Shown here one piece after another: positions 12,001 through 21,599 of a stretch of DNA of 64,000 nt (positions within the stretch are counted from its first letter, which is position 1; each line of letters opens with the position of its first letter). The notes beneath the pieces are model-generated. The model was given only the letters and a program-made list of their open reading frames with translations. It had not been told where the DNA came from and made no database searches. The position numbers were made by a program, and so were the translations under genes. Origin of the DNA: Phoronis australis (lineage: Eukaryota; Phoronida; Phoronidae); NCBI GenBank assembly GCA_002633005.1, contig NMRA01000250.1:95534-159533 (forward strand). Reading direction: 5' to 3'.

Positions 12001-15000
12001 CATTAAATCCTGAATCACTTTTCACGAAGCAGACCTCTGGTGACAAAACTGGTTGTCGCGCAGCTCTGTGGTGTTTAGCCATTTGTCTTACAGAAAATAT
12101 TTTTTAGGAAATCGCATAATTCTTGGACAGTACTTAGTTGAGAACGGTACAAAAGTTCACGACTGTCACGCAGAGGTCATAGCCAGAAGAGGTTTCATAC
12201 GGTGAGTCCCATGCAAACACATGCATAGTAAGAAATCTCAATTATGTGTTTTTTATGTTAACAACTAAAGGACACATGTTCAGCTGTACTGAGTTATTAT
12301 GCTGCTTTGAAAATTTGCCAAATATCTCAAGTATTATGTTGTAGAATAAGTATTATGTTGTAGAATAAGTATTATGTCAAAACTTGTGGAATAAGTGGCA
12401 TGTTGCATTTTAGGTTTTTTCTGATATATAACAAAGTTTGTGTAAAGGAAAGTCTGCTACTGAACTATACCAATATCTTTGAGTGTTTGTTTGTAATTAG
12501 TGTAAAGGAAAGGCTGCTACTGAACTATACCAATATCTTTGAGTGTTCGTTTGTAATTAGTGTAAATGAAAGGCTGCTTCTGAACTATACCAATATCTTT
12601 GAGTGTTCGTTTGTAATTAGTGTAAATGAAAGGCTGCTACTGAACTATACCAATATCTTTGAGTGTTTGTTTATAATTAGTCAGCAATGTATTCATCAAG
12701 TCAATGTCTAGAGTTTGTAGCAAGATGGTCACAGGTTTGATTTTCCTCCAGTACGACTGAGTGGTAAAACTTCAGTTAATTTTATTTATCAGAGAAAATT
12801 TAATTCTGTTCAGCAGGGCTATGGTACTTACTAAACATCTTAAACCCTCAGAAGTGCCCGCTCCACTCTTCAGGATTGGTTTAGTGATTAGATAGATGAA
12901 ACGCGAGACTTCCAGCTGTGCTGTCGCGAGATACCATCGATAATAGCATTCCAAGCAGTAGGCTTTCCTTGTTGGACAAAGATTTACATTTCAAGATAAA
13001 TTTTATTGTTGAAAGTCTGATATCCTTAATACAAGGGGTTTTTGGTTCTTAATCTTTGCATTTTTCCACTCAACAATAGAACAGGGATGTCCAAGGCTTG
13101 GTCACGTGTTGATTTCCTCTGTTACAGGTTTTTGTACAAACAGATCGTTACGTTCAAGCAGCGTAAGGAATCCGTATTCCAAATGGGCCCATACAACAAG
13201 CTGAGACTCCGGCCAAACATCACGTTTCATCTGTACATAAGCCGGCCACCGTGCGGCGATGCCTCCATATTTCTCAGTATTGGGTCAGTTCATTATGCAT
13301 AGGTCCAGTCTGTTGCCTCTTGATTTACAGCATGTTTTAATACACCTTATTCACACGGTCGCCATATTATAAAGAGCCTCTTTATAGGTTTTAAAAAGTC
13401 ATTCTTTGCTTAATCACAGTACAAAACGTGATTTTAATATATGTATGTCTCAAATGCATTGTTTTTTAAACCTAAAAAAGAGGCTCTTTTTTAAAGTGGC
13501 GACTGCATGAATAAGGTGTGTACACAATTATATTTAAAGGTTCTGTAGAACCTTACCAAATGTGTGTGTATAAGTTCTATACACAATTATATTTAAAGGT
13601 TATGTAGAACCTTATCAAATGTGTGTGTATAAGTTCTATACACAATTAATATTTAAAGGTTCTGTAGAACCTTATCAAATGTGTGTGTATAAGTTCTATA
13701 CACAATTAATATTTAAAGGTTCTGTAGAACCTTATCAAGTGTGTGTGTGTGTGTGTGTAGCCAAGTATCTAGCAAACTGTAGATCTTAACTCTCTAAAAG
13801 TACATATTTTCTGAAAGTGGAAAGCCTATAGAGTTGGATTTTTTACCAATTTGCCATTATTTGGGTAATATGAAAAGTGGCGGATTTAGGGTAGGCCAAG
13901 GGGACCATGCCCCCCCAAAAATTCTCCCGGATTCCATTTGTCAGGTTGGGGGTGCGAATGTCTGACGAGCAAATTCTTGGCTTATACTCTGCCCTGGCCC
14001 CCCATAGCTCAAAATCCTGGATCCGTCCCTGATGACCGTGTGTTTTTAATAAAATTTAGCTAAGGGACAGGTACACTGACAGCAAAACAACGATATCAGT
14101 AACTTGAGCAAATTTCGTTTGATATAAATTTTCAAGGTGGAATCTCAAAAACGCTGCTACAGTTTTCTAAAGTATCACTACACAACTTTTGCTGTTTTTC
14201 ACGAAGATCATAAAAGTACTATTTGTGATAGCCCCTCATGCAAAAGTGGAACATTTTGAGAACAATTGCTAACAGTGTTTAGGAGAATTGTGCATGAAGT
14301 ACTGTATGGGAAAGTTCTGTATGAACATGATCAGTCATTTCTAAGACACGATGTTCCAAAATTAGCCAAATATGTCAATGTTTCTAGGATGCTACTGCTC
14401 GTTATAATTTGAGACCATACTGGGTGCATAATACAACATGCCTTTACAAGCCAGTTTATGGCGCCTCATCTCAAGCAATACTAAGTTGCCAGTTTTTCTC
14501 AAGCCCTGAAATGACTGTTAGTCTTATCATGAAAGAAGCTGAGATCAGGCATGTGTTCCGTACAAATTTTAACTGTGTAAAAGTAAATATTCTCTGAAAG
14601 TAGAAAGTGTGTAGAATCTGAATTAATACCGATCTGCTATTTATTTGGTCACATGACCATGTCTTTTTAGTAAAATTTAGCGAAAAAGAAGGTACATCTA
14701 AAGAGCAAAACAGTATCAGTAACACAACCAAATTTTGTTTGATGTAAATGTTCAAGATGAAATCGCAAAGACGTTGTTACATTTTTCTAAAGTATCATTT
14801 GGTTTTTGTTTTGTGCAACGTCTGAGTTTTTCCATCGATAGCCCCTCAAACAAAAGTGGAACAATTTAAAAACAATTCCTAACTGTGTTTTTGAGAACAA
14901 TGCATCAAGCATGGTATGTGGAGGTGTCGTATGAATAGGATCCGCCGTTTTTGAGATAAGATATCTTGAAGTTTGCCAAATTTGGACATTTTTTTGAACC

Positions 15001-18000
15001 AAAAGTGACATTTACTGCAGTTCTTTCTTGGAGAGCAATTGTCCATGCAATGTAATCTATAGTTCACCTGGTACATTTTTCGCCGTGTTTCATCAACTTT
15101 TGCTGATTTGATGCCGACTTTAAAGTTACGCTGGTTTGTCATTGGTTGTTTATTCTTGCAGCACCGTTGGTTTGAAAATGAAACACTACAGAAAGCAAGG
15201 TCTACTGAGGACAAAGATAGAGAAAGGTGAGTCACAGCTTTCTGTACCCATCGGGGCCCTATCATCGAGAACTTTATCGACCTCTTGACCTACTTTCAAG
15301 TGTGAAAACGATCACTAAACTTTTTTTGAAATTGATAATGTGACATAAAATCAAAAATTCTGCAAGATGTTTTAATGGAAAGGTCACAGTGCAGTAGATT
15401 TTGTCGTGTACTTGACGCATGGGGAGTGCAAACATGTGTGTCATACCACAGAAAATGGTGGTAATGGTCTTATATAATGTGCCCAAATTTTGAGAACCAG
15501 TTTTCCCCACTAAATAACGGGCATCAAACTGGTTCCCAAATGCAGGCACTTTGTATCAGACTATTGTCAAAAATGACTACTATAGTTCTTCATTTATTTA
15601 GCTCACAATATGGCCGACAAGTAAAATTCTATGTGATCCAATTTCTTCACAAAAGTTAAGATTAAGTACATTTTGGTATATTGCCAGCGTGGCTTGCAGT
15701 GTACAGATATGAAACAACATTTGGAAAAAATATAAGAAAAACAACATTTGGTAAAGTTTCCTTTGTTTACAACACGGTATTCAGCTTTGGTTTGAAAAAT
15801 GGAAAAACGATCTGGTTGGAAATCATATTTGTGCAAACTAAGTGGAGAATTGCTGTACTCCCTGAAGGTCGGGTAAAGTTCAGTACCGCTGGGACCTTGC
15901 TAAAAAGCAAGACTTTGCAAAATTATGCGAGATATTGCCAGGTATTTTAAGGGCTGTTCCAGTGAAATCCATGTGGGAGGGGGGGAGGGAAGGCAATTGA
16001 AATAAAAATTTATGGGTGGTTTCGTTTGATTTAAATTCAAAATGGCTGGTGGTTATACTTCAAAAAAATAAAAATTTACTGGTCGTTGTTGTTTCATTGG
16101 TCCATAAGTGTTTGATGGTGGGTAATTTCAGTAAGTTTTATAAACAATCTGCACAGAATCAACAACTAAAACAAAAATGCAACTTGCAAAAAGCTCCGAC
16201 TTTTTCATTCCTTCCGATGTCCCCATCGGTATACCCATAACACCAGTCAACCACAGGCGCTCGAATTTCTCGATGGCTAATAACCATATATAAGAAACAT
16301 ATGTTTTCTTAGTAATGAATGACGTCAGTGGTGATCGAGGAACAGATAAACTCAAGCGCCTGTGCAGTCAACCACAAGAACAACACAAAAAATTACAGGT
16401 GGTTGCATTTCAAACTTATAAAAAATTACAGGTGGTGGGCTGAAGAAATAAATGAAAAATATGGTTGGTGGGTGCGAAAAAAAGGTGCCTTCCCCCTTGC
16501 AGATTTTACTGGAACAGCCCTAAATGAAAACGCGCATTTTTGGCTAGATTTTAGCAGAGTCCTAGTGCAATTCCTAGCGTTATTGAACTCTACCCTGATG
16601 TTTATCCGCGTATTAGGGATCAAACTGTGAAAATCACGAATTTAGGGTGAACACTGGAAGGGAACTGAAAATTGTTTGAACCGTTGCAGCCTTTATGTCT
16701 GTTAGTGTGCTTAGCTTTCTTTTAATTCTGTGTTTTCATTGTGCAGGGGAAGGCGCCATACCAACTGATGACTCCCAGTCCAGCCTGTATGCCTCCTACG
16801 AAGATCTGATAAATGAGCAAGAACGCCTGCGCATCCACTCGTGCTCCGACAAAATCTGCCGCTGGAATGTACTGGGAGTGCAGGGGGCACTACTCACCCA
16901 CTTCATCGAGCCCATCTACTTGACCTCTGTCGTTTTAGGTGAGAATGTCGATTTGAGAATGTGCGTGTCCCTGCAAGGATTAACGGGAGGGATCGTGGCA
17001 TTTCATGGTCATTGTGCCGTCACCGTATTTGTCATCTTCACTGTGATGCCTAACCAGTAATGACAATTCAACCTGTCTCTGGCTCTCTAGTTACACAGAT
17101 TCATTATAATGACCAGCATCACATTTCTAATTATTTTCACAACTTACAGTACACGACAAAATACTGTTTTACTATTATGAAGGCTAATTCTGATAACTGC
17201 AATATTGTCTGGTAAAATTCTTATTGCAGAATGGCTTAGCCTTCCTGTTAATTCCCCTTCATTCTCAGTCATCAGGGGAGACTACTCTGACAATGAATTC
17301 AGCTCCCACCCAGCCGTCATAACGGGGAATTCTGGGTCATTTTGGCTGAATACTTTTGGCTTGTAGTGTATCTGTGATGCCACTTGCAGACCTACATACT
17401 TTAAAGACACTCTTATCTTTATCTTCAACTGTCTACTGTAAGGAAGAGTTTCGTCTATCGAGTGACATCTCTAAAATGTGAACAATACTGCATGTAAATT
17501 AATTTTCAGTGGTAATTCATAAAACTTCTACTTCAATGCCATTCAACTGTGGCGGTCATTTCTGTTATGGCCGTTTTTTTTTCGGTCCACCACCAGAAAG
17601 TCAAAAGTTATTTTGAAAATGCTATGTTTCATTCTGGTTATTATTATCTCATGTTGAAAGAGAATTGTTTGTTATGTTTAAACTGGATTGGTTGAGAAGT
17701 TTTACAGAAAATAAGAGGAAATTGTACCTTTAATTAGGACTGTCATAATACAATGATTTTCTATTTTAACCTCTCAATTCAGTACATTTGATTCAATTCC
17801 CAGAGAACATTTGCATGTATCAGGTAAATTCTGGACATCAAAACCCATGGAAGCCTTTGAGAAGTGAATCAAGTTGTCATCGTACAGTACAAGACAAAAG
17901 TAATTAGGCAAAATACTTATTTTCTGGTAGCAGCAAAAATTACTGGTAGTAACTATTTGTGGGGAAAATTTTGAATTACATAAAGGCTTGGGCATCTTAC

Positions 18001-21000
18001 TGTTCTTTTAGTTCTCCAATCATTCTCAGTCACGAGGAGAAACTACTCTGAGCTTCAGTTTGGCTTCCACCTTGCCGTCACCATAGGGAATTCCAGGTAA
18101 TTTTCTCTGGATACTTTTGGCGGGAACTGTAAATAACAAAGTACCTGGTTCTCACACATTTTTAGGGAGCCACATTAAAGAACAGTTTGGGCACTTCAAC
18201 CGTGCCATCAGCGGGAGATTACACGCCTCCCAGGATCTGTACCAGCTGCCCCAGGGGTACCGGCTGAACAGGCCACATCCGTGCGAGACAAAGGACAGTC
18301 GAGATAACCTGGACTCTTACGATAGCACCACGTCCAAGCCACACTCTATGAATTGGTGCGAGGGTGACCTCACTGTTGAGGTCGTGGATGGCACTACGGG
18401 TAAAAAAAATAGTTATTACTTATTAAAGTATCTATAAAATGCCTTTTGTTGGAGACAATAAGTTTGGTTTAAAGTATGGTAATTGTCCACTTCTTTTGCA
18501 CAAAAATAATTACCAAAATTGTCATTTTTCTGTTTTTCAAAGGCTGATTATCTTGCTCTAAATAATGGAAACTTTAAGGAGAGTTGTTATATGACATCTA
18601 CGCTGTCAATGGATTAAAGTTTTCTTAGTCTTTATTTTTCTTGCGAAATTGCACAAAATGAAATTTCTATTTTCTGCTATATTGTTTGCCAAATAGGTGA
18701 ATAATTGCAGTACTTAGCTGAAAGCTTTTCAGAATTTGTTCCTTACTCAGGTGAGAAGTCATTTCAGAGTATATTATTACATGAGAGCCTGCTTGGCACA
18801 TGAAGTAACGAGCGGTGATGAGCCTAGTCATCAAGCTTGGTCTCGACCTTAACTTGAAGTGACCCCTGATCCGAGTTAGTATTACTTGGTTTAAAAAAAT
18901 TATGTTTATCTCAATAGTCTCTTCATTAAAGATAATGTATATCCACATTCAGGGGCCCTTGATTCCTCGATTTTAAGGCTGAATATCATTTCCAAAAAAT
19001 TATATGATATTCCCCTCATAAAGGCCAAAACTTTACTGCAATGATTCAAGAATTCCCCTTAAAACTATAATCAATTTTACTCACACTGATCCTTGGCTTC
19101 AGGTTTTATTTATTGTGCAAGTCCTCACTTCATAGTCGTGCCTTTCCCTGTTTTTACAGCCTCTGTGTGGAGAACAAAATGTGGATTAGTTTATCGCGAG
19201 TGTAGGGGTGGTCACATAGTATTGAGCAAGGAAGGTCATTCATGGGATCCCTGGGTTGACGACCTGACAACCATTCTTTTTGAGCTAGTTCAATTCTAAG
19301 AAAAACCTCAAAAACTGCCGAGATAAGGATGATTTACTCGGGTGACAAAATGAACCTTGATGGTTAGTACCAGTGTCAAGATTGGATGAAAAGTGGTCTG
19401 CTCTAAGCAGTGTATGAAGTGGTGCTTCGAAACAAGCGCAAAAGGTTACTGTTAGTGACTTCAGGCAAGCAGTGCCAATGAGTGGTGGAGATTGGAAGGT
19501 GGGGGGTGGACATGTGGGGATTTTGCTCTCACCTGAAAAAAATCCCTCTCAGAAGGCTCAGGCACCTTTCCCCACAGGTGAGTGGCGGCCGTGACAAATA
19601 CATCGCTATGTCTGTCATGTCTTATTCTTACGTTGACCTTGTTGCTTAATTTATCAGCTGTATCTTTTCTAGGTCAAGTGATCAGCAGCTCGCGAACAAC
19701 GTCGGTGTCACGAGTCAGCAAGATTCAGTTCTACCGCGAGTTCCTGCATGTGTGCGAGATATTTGACCGTCGCCAGTTCTTACATGGGCGTAGCGCCCTC
19801 TACGGCGAGGCTAAGATACTAGCAGCGGACTACCAGACGACCAAGCAATCCCTCTTTGACGCTTTTCAGGTTTGTTTTTATATATTGTATATGGTAAGAT
19901 TTAGTGCACTTACGTGAACATCTGAAAAAAAATCAGATTAAAAAGCTTTTGATGCATTCATTGGCAATTGGTGTGGCACATTTTTAAGAAGGTACATTCA
20001 TAGCAAAATAACGCCTCGGTCAATTTTAATGAAATGCCTTTTAATTGAAAACTTTACCTGTTACTTCAAAAACGCTGTTAGGAAATTTTCGATTCGTCTC
20101 TTAGTTTGGTGTCTGTGACAAATCAACTTGCAAAACGTAAGGTGTTTTTGTAAAAATAGTTGTATGTTTGTTACATTATACAAAAACTAGACCTTTATAA
20201 CGAAAATCATAACATTGTTTTTGCGATTGATGAATAAATATTAAATTTTGAAAGTTTCAGCGAAATCTACCTAGCCGTTTTCAAGAACTCATGTTCCTAA
20301 GTTCAAATTAAGTAGATTTGTCGAAGCCGAGAAAAAGCCAATTAAATTGGGAAATGTGAAAATCTCAAGGTCTTCGGTTAATTGTTCGGAGAAAACTTGT
20401 TTTTGGTCAATATAACCTTTCCATACCTTAACCATTTTTGCCGTTTCAACATTCACTCCAATGTCAATTGAATTTGCAGTTCATGGTGTTTTTTATGTCA
20501 GACATGCTAGGAATGTCAGTTAGGCAGGAATGTCAACTCTTTTTTCTTTTTCATTTTGTCTTATTACATTAATAGTGATTTCGTGTTTGTACCAATTTCA
20601 TGGGTTGTACCAAAATGTTCACTAAAATATTCTAAAATATGAGTACTAATATATTGCTTGACTGGCAATGGTGCTTTTCTTATTCCGGAAATTTCAAAGT
20701 TTAATTTGCAATACGTAGAATTAAAAAAAAACTGGCACTAGTGACTTTGTTGCGGAGAACAAAAGTTTTTGAGTTTAGCAGTTGTGCAGTGCTAGCGCTG
20801 ATGTCCAGGATTTTTCAACAAAGTTGACGTGCTGAGGTGGAGAACAATTTAAATCTCCATCTATGGTTTATGAAATGAACTAATAATGCAGTCATTAAAT
20901 GAGAAATGTTTATTGTGTGGAGCCTACACAGGCAGTGACAGAGTCGGCTATGCAGATTCTGAAAATAGTCGTCCATTATTTCTCTTTGCAATTAGAGTGT

Positions 21001-21265
21001 GGCATTCTGCTTAATTCTGTGCACGGCAAAAGAAACTCGTGGCTTTGTGGAATAACAAAAATGTTAGTTCCACGTAAAACTATATTTTCGTATTCACATT
21101 TCTTTTCTGCGTTATTGTTAACATTCTGGGTACTCCCTATATTTTTGTGTGGCGTTAGTGCAATGCGACTTATACTTGCAGGAACAGGGCTGTGGAACAT
21201 GGCTGTTGATGCCAAAGGAAGTTGACGACTTTCATATCTCAGACAAGGAGGGTGCGAGGAAGTGA
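5899..21265 (+). CDS. ADAR: ADAR1-type double-stranded RNA-specific adenosine deaminase (12 exons, 5' incomplete)
   Basis: The enzyme hydrolyses adenosine to inosine in double-stranded RNA. Exons: 5899-6016, 7982-8126, 8657-8787, 10307-10457, 11147-11330, 12108-12201, 13128-13283, 15162-15226, 16747-16938, 18166-18399, 19673-19869, 21182-21265 (1751 bases, about 583 codons with stop). Domain order is a dsRBD C-half, a second dsRBD C-half, a full third dsRBD, then the deaminase. Visible motifs are HAE ([10 protein letters not shown]; zinc ligand and proton shuttle), PCGD and SCSDK (zinc cysteines), and GEGAIP containing the base-flipping-loop Glu. At least three dsRBDs and the phrase '[15 protein letters not shown]' point to ADAR1 over ADAR2. 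All junction phases agree except between the first two exons, where a half-dsRBD exon is missing (gap at 7622). The N-terminus, where ADAR1 carries Z-alpha domains, is not in view. One intron is GC-AG. Confidence 0.93.
6343..6720. mobile_element. MITE family J, copy 1
   Basis: The left part ('TCTAATCTCAAAACTATTTT', then 'TGTGCAAACT') and the inverted right part ('GAGTTCGCACAAAAATAG', then 'AAAGATTAGACCCC') pair as long inverted repeats. The same inverted repeats bound a second copy at 28189-28591. No coding capacity. Confidence 0.6.
7203..7390. repeat. Short imperfect repeats
   Basis: Units such as 'CTTAAGTTTGTTTTTGACT' occur about three times in direct orientation at 7203-7275. An inverted match ('AGTCAAAAACTAAAGTC') lies near 7325, so the segment may be a degraded foldback element. 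Confidence 0.5.
7623..7860. repeat. 20-bp minisatellite next to an assembly gap
   Basis: Eight near-perfect copies of a 20-bp unit ('GCCGGTTGCTACGCTCACCT') run from the n at 7622. They are followed by increasingly mutated copies to about 7860. The array sits where an ADAR exon is predicted to be missing. Open frames through it are a by-product of the repeat. Confidence 0.9.
7982..8126 (+). CDS. ADAR: ADAR exon: C-terminal half of second dsRBD plus linker
   Basis: The exon begins after 'AATTCAG' with one base and then the conserved Phe codon. It encodes '[17 protein letters not shown]', '[18 protein letters not shown]' and the linker '[13 protein letters not shown]'. The donor is GTGAGT at 8127, phase 0. 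It needs a preceding exon ending in phase 2, which the 5899-6016 exon does not supply. Confidence 0.92.
8200..8465. mobile_element. MITE family F, diverged copy
   Basis: The left end 'GTTTCATAAAAAGTGACG' and the inverted right end 'CAAGTTTCAAGTCACTCAG' match the ends of clearer copies at 23490-23755 and 49632-49863, whose tips read 'GTCTGTTTCATGAAGTGACT'. It lies in an ADAR intron. Confidence 0.5.
8657..8787 (+). CDS. ADAR: ADAR exon: N-terminal half of third dsRBD
   Basis: The exon starts after 'TCGTAG' and encodes '[18 protein letters not shown]' and '[12 protein letters not shown]', the first helix and first strand of a dsRBD. It ends in phase 2 at AG|GCAAGT, a GC donor matching the GC-AG intron consensus. 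The alternative GT donor three bases downstream would break the frame with the next exon. Confidence 0.9.
8947..9180. mobile_element. MITE family D, copy 1
   Basis: The ends 'TCAGGGCTTGAAATTTTC' and 'TTCCAATCCCTGA' are imperfect inverted repeats around a T-rich core ('TTTCCTCTTTTTG', 'GCAAAAAACGTTTCTTGGAG'). A second copy in the same orientation is at 11482-11748. It is intronic and non-coding. Confidence 0.65.
10307..10457 (+). CDS. ADAR: ADAR exon: C-terminal half of third dsRBD
   Basis: The acceptor is 'CCCAG'. The exon encodes '[14 protein letters not shown]' and '[19 protein letters not shown]', a dsRBD strand plus the second helix, then a linker. It ends in phase 0 at donor GTAGGT. It joins 8657-8787 exactly when the GC donor is used, giving Arg-Phe at the junction. 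Confidence 0.92.
10480..10665. repeat. Imperfect ~30-bp tandem repeat in ADAR intron
   Basis: 'TATGACAATATGGTAACTTTG' variants recur about five times with uneven spacing. Confidence 0.75.
11147..11330 (+). CDS. ADAR: ADAR exon: start of deaminase domain
   Basis: It encodes '[20 protein letters not shown]', '[18 protein letters not shown]' and 'TVVSLGTG', matching the start of the ADAR catalytic domain. Acceptor 'ATTACAG', donor GTATGT at 11331, phase 1. The last 30 bases of this exon and its donor belong to a 50-bp tandem array. Confidence 0.95.
11301..11450. repeat. Three perfect 50-bp tandem copies spanning an exon-intron boundary
   Basis: Units 11301-11350, 11351-11400 and 11401-11450 are identical. 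Each holds the last 30 exon bases ('ACATTGGCACTGTAGTCAGT', 'CTTGGCACTG') and then the donor GTATGTGAAG. The donor is therefore present three times, at 11331, 11381 and 11431. Fifty is not a multiple of three, so use of donor two or three shifts the frame. Confidence 0.97.
11482..11748. mobile_element. MITE family D, copy 2
   Basis: Same layout as copy 1 at 8947: a start like 'GGGGCTTGGAAATTTCCTC', a T-rich core with 'GCAAAAACGTTTCTTGGAG', and an end 'GATCATTCCGTGCCCTG' that is an imperfect inverse of the start. Confidence 0.65.
12108..12201 (+). CDS. ADAR: ADAR exon carrying the HAE active-site motif
   Basis: It encodes '[16 protein letters not shown]' and '[15 protein letters not shown]'. 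His of HAE is a zinc ligand and Glu is the proton shuttle. Acceptor 'TTTTTTAG', donor GTGAGT; enters in phase 1 and exits in phase 2. Confidence 0.96.
12441..12680. repeat. 60-bp tandem repeat, four copies, in ADAR intron
   Basis: Four copies of a 60-bp unit ('GCTGCTACTGAACTATACCA', 'ATATCTTTGAGTG') differ by a few bases. Because 60 is divisible by three, one frame stays open through all copies. No splice or family evidence makes it coding. Confidence 0.95.
13128..13283 (+). CDS. ADAR: ADAR exon carrying the PCGD zinc-cysteine motif
   Basis: It encodes '[16 protein letters not shown]', '[16 protein letters not shown]' and '[15 protein letters not shown]'. The Cys of PCGD is a zinc ligand. 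Acceptor 'TGTTACAG', donor GTCAGT after 13283, phase 2. The donor is weaker than the others, and a MITE hairpin begins 58 bases downstream. Confidence 0.94.
13342..13519. mobile_element. 178-bp foldback MITE, complete copy
   Basis: The ends 'ACACCTTATTCA' and 'TGAATAAGGTGT' are exact inverted repeats. They are followed inward by 'GTCGCCA' / 'TGGCGAC' and 'AAGAGCCTCTTT' / 'AAGAGGCTCTTT'. Total inverted length is about 45 bases per arm. A second copy of the same family, split by a hAT-like element, lies at 59453-62724. Confidence 0.88.
13521..13765. repeat. ~60-bp tandem repeat with an embedded palindrome
   Basis: Four copies of a 59-60-bp unit each contain a palindrome 'AAGGTTCTGTAGAACCTT' (one copy has A for C) and 'GTGTGTGTATAAG'. 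The array ends in a (GT)n run at about 13740-13758. Confidence 0.93.
13785..14400. repeat. Family G repeat, copy 1 (split by a family A element)
   Basis: It matches copy 2 (14576-14960) in order: 'TTTTCTGAAAGTGGAAAG', 'AATAAAATTTAGCTAAG', 'CAGCAAAACAACGATATCAG', 'GATAGCCCCTCATGCAAAAG'. The family is intronic and non-coding. The match is interrupted at 13875-14031 by family A. Confidence 0.7.
13875..14031 (-). mobile_element. MITE family A, inverted copy inside family G
   Basis: It starts 'AGTGGCGGATTTAGG' and ends 'CTGGATCCGTCCCT', with G- and C-rich blocks inside, matching copies at 37036, 53501 and 60588 in reverse. The flanks 'ATGA' on both sides may be a target duplication. The family G match resumes directly after it. 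Confidence 0.75.
14576..14960. repeat. Family G repeat, copy 2
   Basis: It aligns with 13785-14400: 'TATTCTCTGAAAGTAGAAAG', 'GTAAAATTTAGCGAAAAAG', 'GATAGCCCCTCAAACAAAAG'. A weaker relative may lie at about 19985-20100. Confidence 0.65.
15162..15226 (+). CDS. ADAR: ADAR exon, short deaminase-domain segment
   Basis: It encodes '[20 protein letters not shown]' and then Lys. 'LRTKIE' is the conserved lead-in to the GEG loop. Acceptor 'TTCTTGCAG', donor GTGAGT; frame is kept with both neighbours. Confidence 0.92.
15949..16525. mobile_element. MITE with AGGGCTGTTCCAGT ends
   Basis: The left end 'AGGGCTGTTCCAGTGAAATC', then a G run, pairs with the right end 'CCTTCCCCCTTGCAG', 'GATTTTACTGGAACAGCCCT'. 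The element is about 577 bases long and non-coding, and lies in an ADAR intron. Inside are two direct copies of 'AAAAAATTACAGGTGGT'. Confidence 0.8.
16747..16938 (+). CDS. ADAR: ADAR exon with base-flipping loop and SCSDK cysteine
   Basis: It encodes '[20 protein letters not shown]', then '[17 protein letters not shown]' and '[18 protein letters not shown]'. The Glu in GEG is the residue that replaces the flipped adenosine in characterised ADARs, and the Cys of SCSDK completes the zinc site. Acceptor 'TTGTGCAG', donor GTGAGA. Confidence 0.97.
18166..18399 (+). CDS. ADAR: ADAR exon, C-terminal deaminase segment
   Basis: It encodes '[14 protein letters not shown]', '[16 protein letters not shown]', '[17 protein letters not shown]' and 'VDGTTG'. 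The NWC...DGTTG stretch matches the ADAR1 'VNWCLADG...DGTRG' region. Acceptor 'TTTTTAG'. The donor reads GTAAAA. Confidence 0.95.
19673..19869 (+). CDS. ADAR: ADAR exon, penultimate
   Basis: It encodes '[19 protein letters not shown]', '[20 protein letters not shown]' and 'LFDAFQ'. SxxxLYGEAK matches the conserved LSYGEAK of ADAR C-termini. Acceptor 'TTTTCTAG', donor GTTTGT, phase 0. Confidence 0.95.
21182..21265 (+). CDS. ADAR: ADAR terminal exon with stop codon
   Basis: The acceptor is 'ACTTGCAG'. It encodes '[20 protein letters not shown]', then 'DKEGARK' and a TGA stop. G-x-G-x-W is the usual end of the ADAR deaminase fold (GYGNWISKP in vertebrates). Confidence 0.94.
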   Translation, partial: EQGCGTWLLMPKEVDDFHISDKEGARK

Positions 21266-21561
21266 CTTGGGGGGGAGAAGGAAATGAAGCGGCTAGGGAG
21301 TTTTGCCAATGAAGTGTCTAGCCAGAGGCGGACCTTGGTCGAGTCCTGATTGACTTATTTAGTGTTGTAGCATAGGACTAGAGGATTAGTGGGAGTTGTG
21401 TAAGCTGTCTTTATGAAATATTGTGAAACTCATCAACATCGTGTCATTGACAAGTTCTAGACGAGTATAATTATGTATGAAAACTCGTGGATAACAACGC
21501 AAGAAATTTTTAGTGAAAAAGTCACCTGGTAACTGAGCAAAAATTCTGTGGAAACCGGATC

Positions 21562-21567
21562 AATAAA
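21562..21567 (+). promoter_or_regulatory. Polyadenylation signal candidate for ADAR
   Basis: AATAAA lies 297 bases after the ADAR stop codon and is followed by a T-rich segment. The 3' UTR would be about 320 bases. Confidence 0.6.
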
Positions 21568-21599
21568 ATTGAACAAAGTTTTTCCTTGCTGTTAGCCTG

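Noticed and set aside
12400-12711. 103-codon open frame
   Set aside because: It is the in-frame 60-bp tandem array in an intron; no acceptor, donor or family match.
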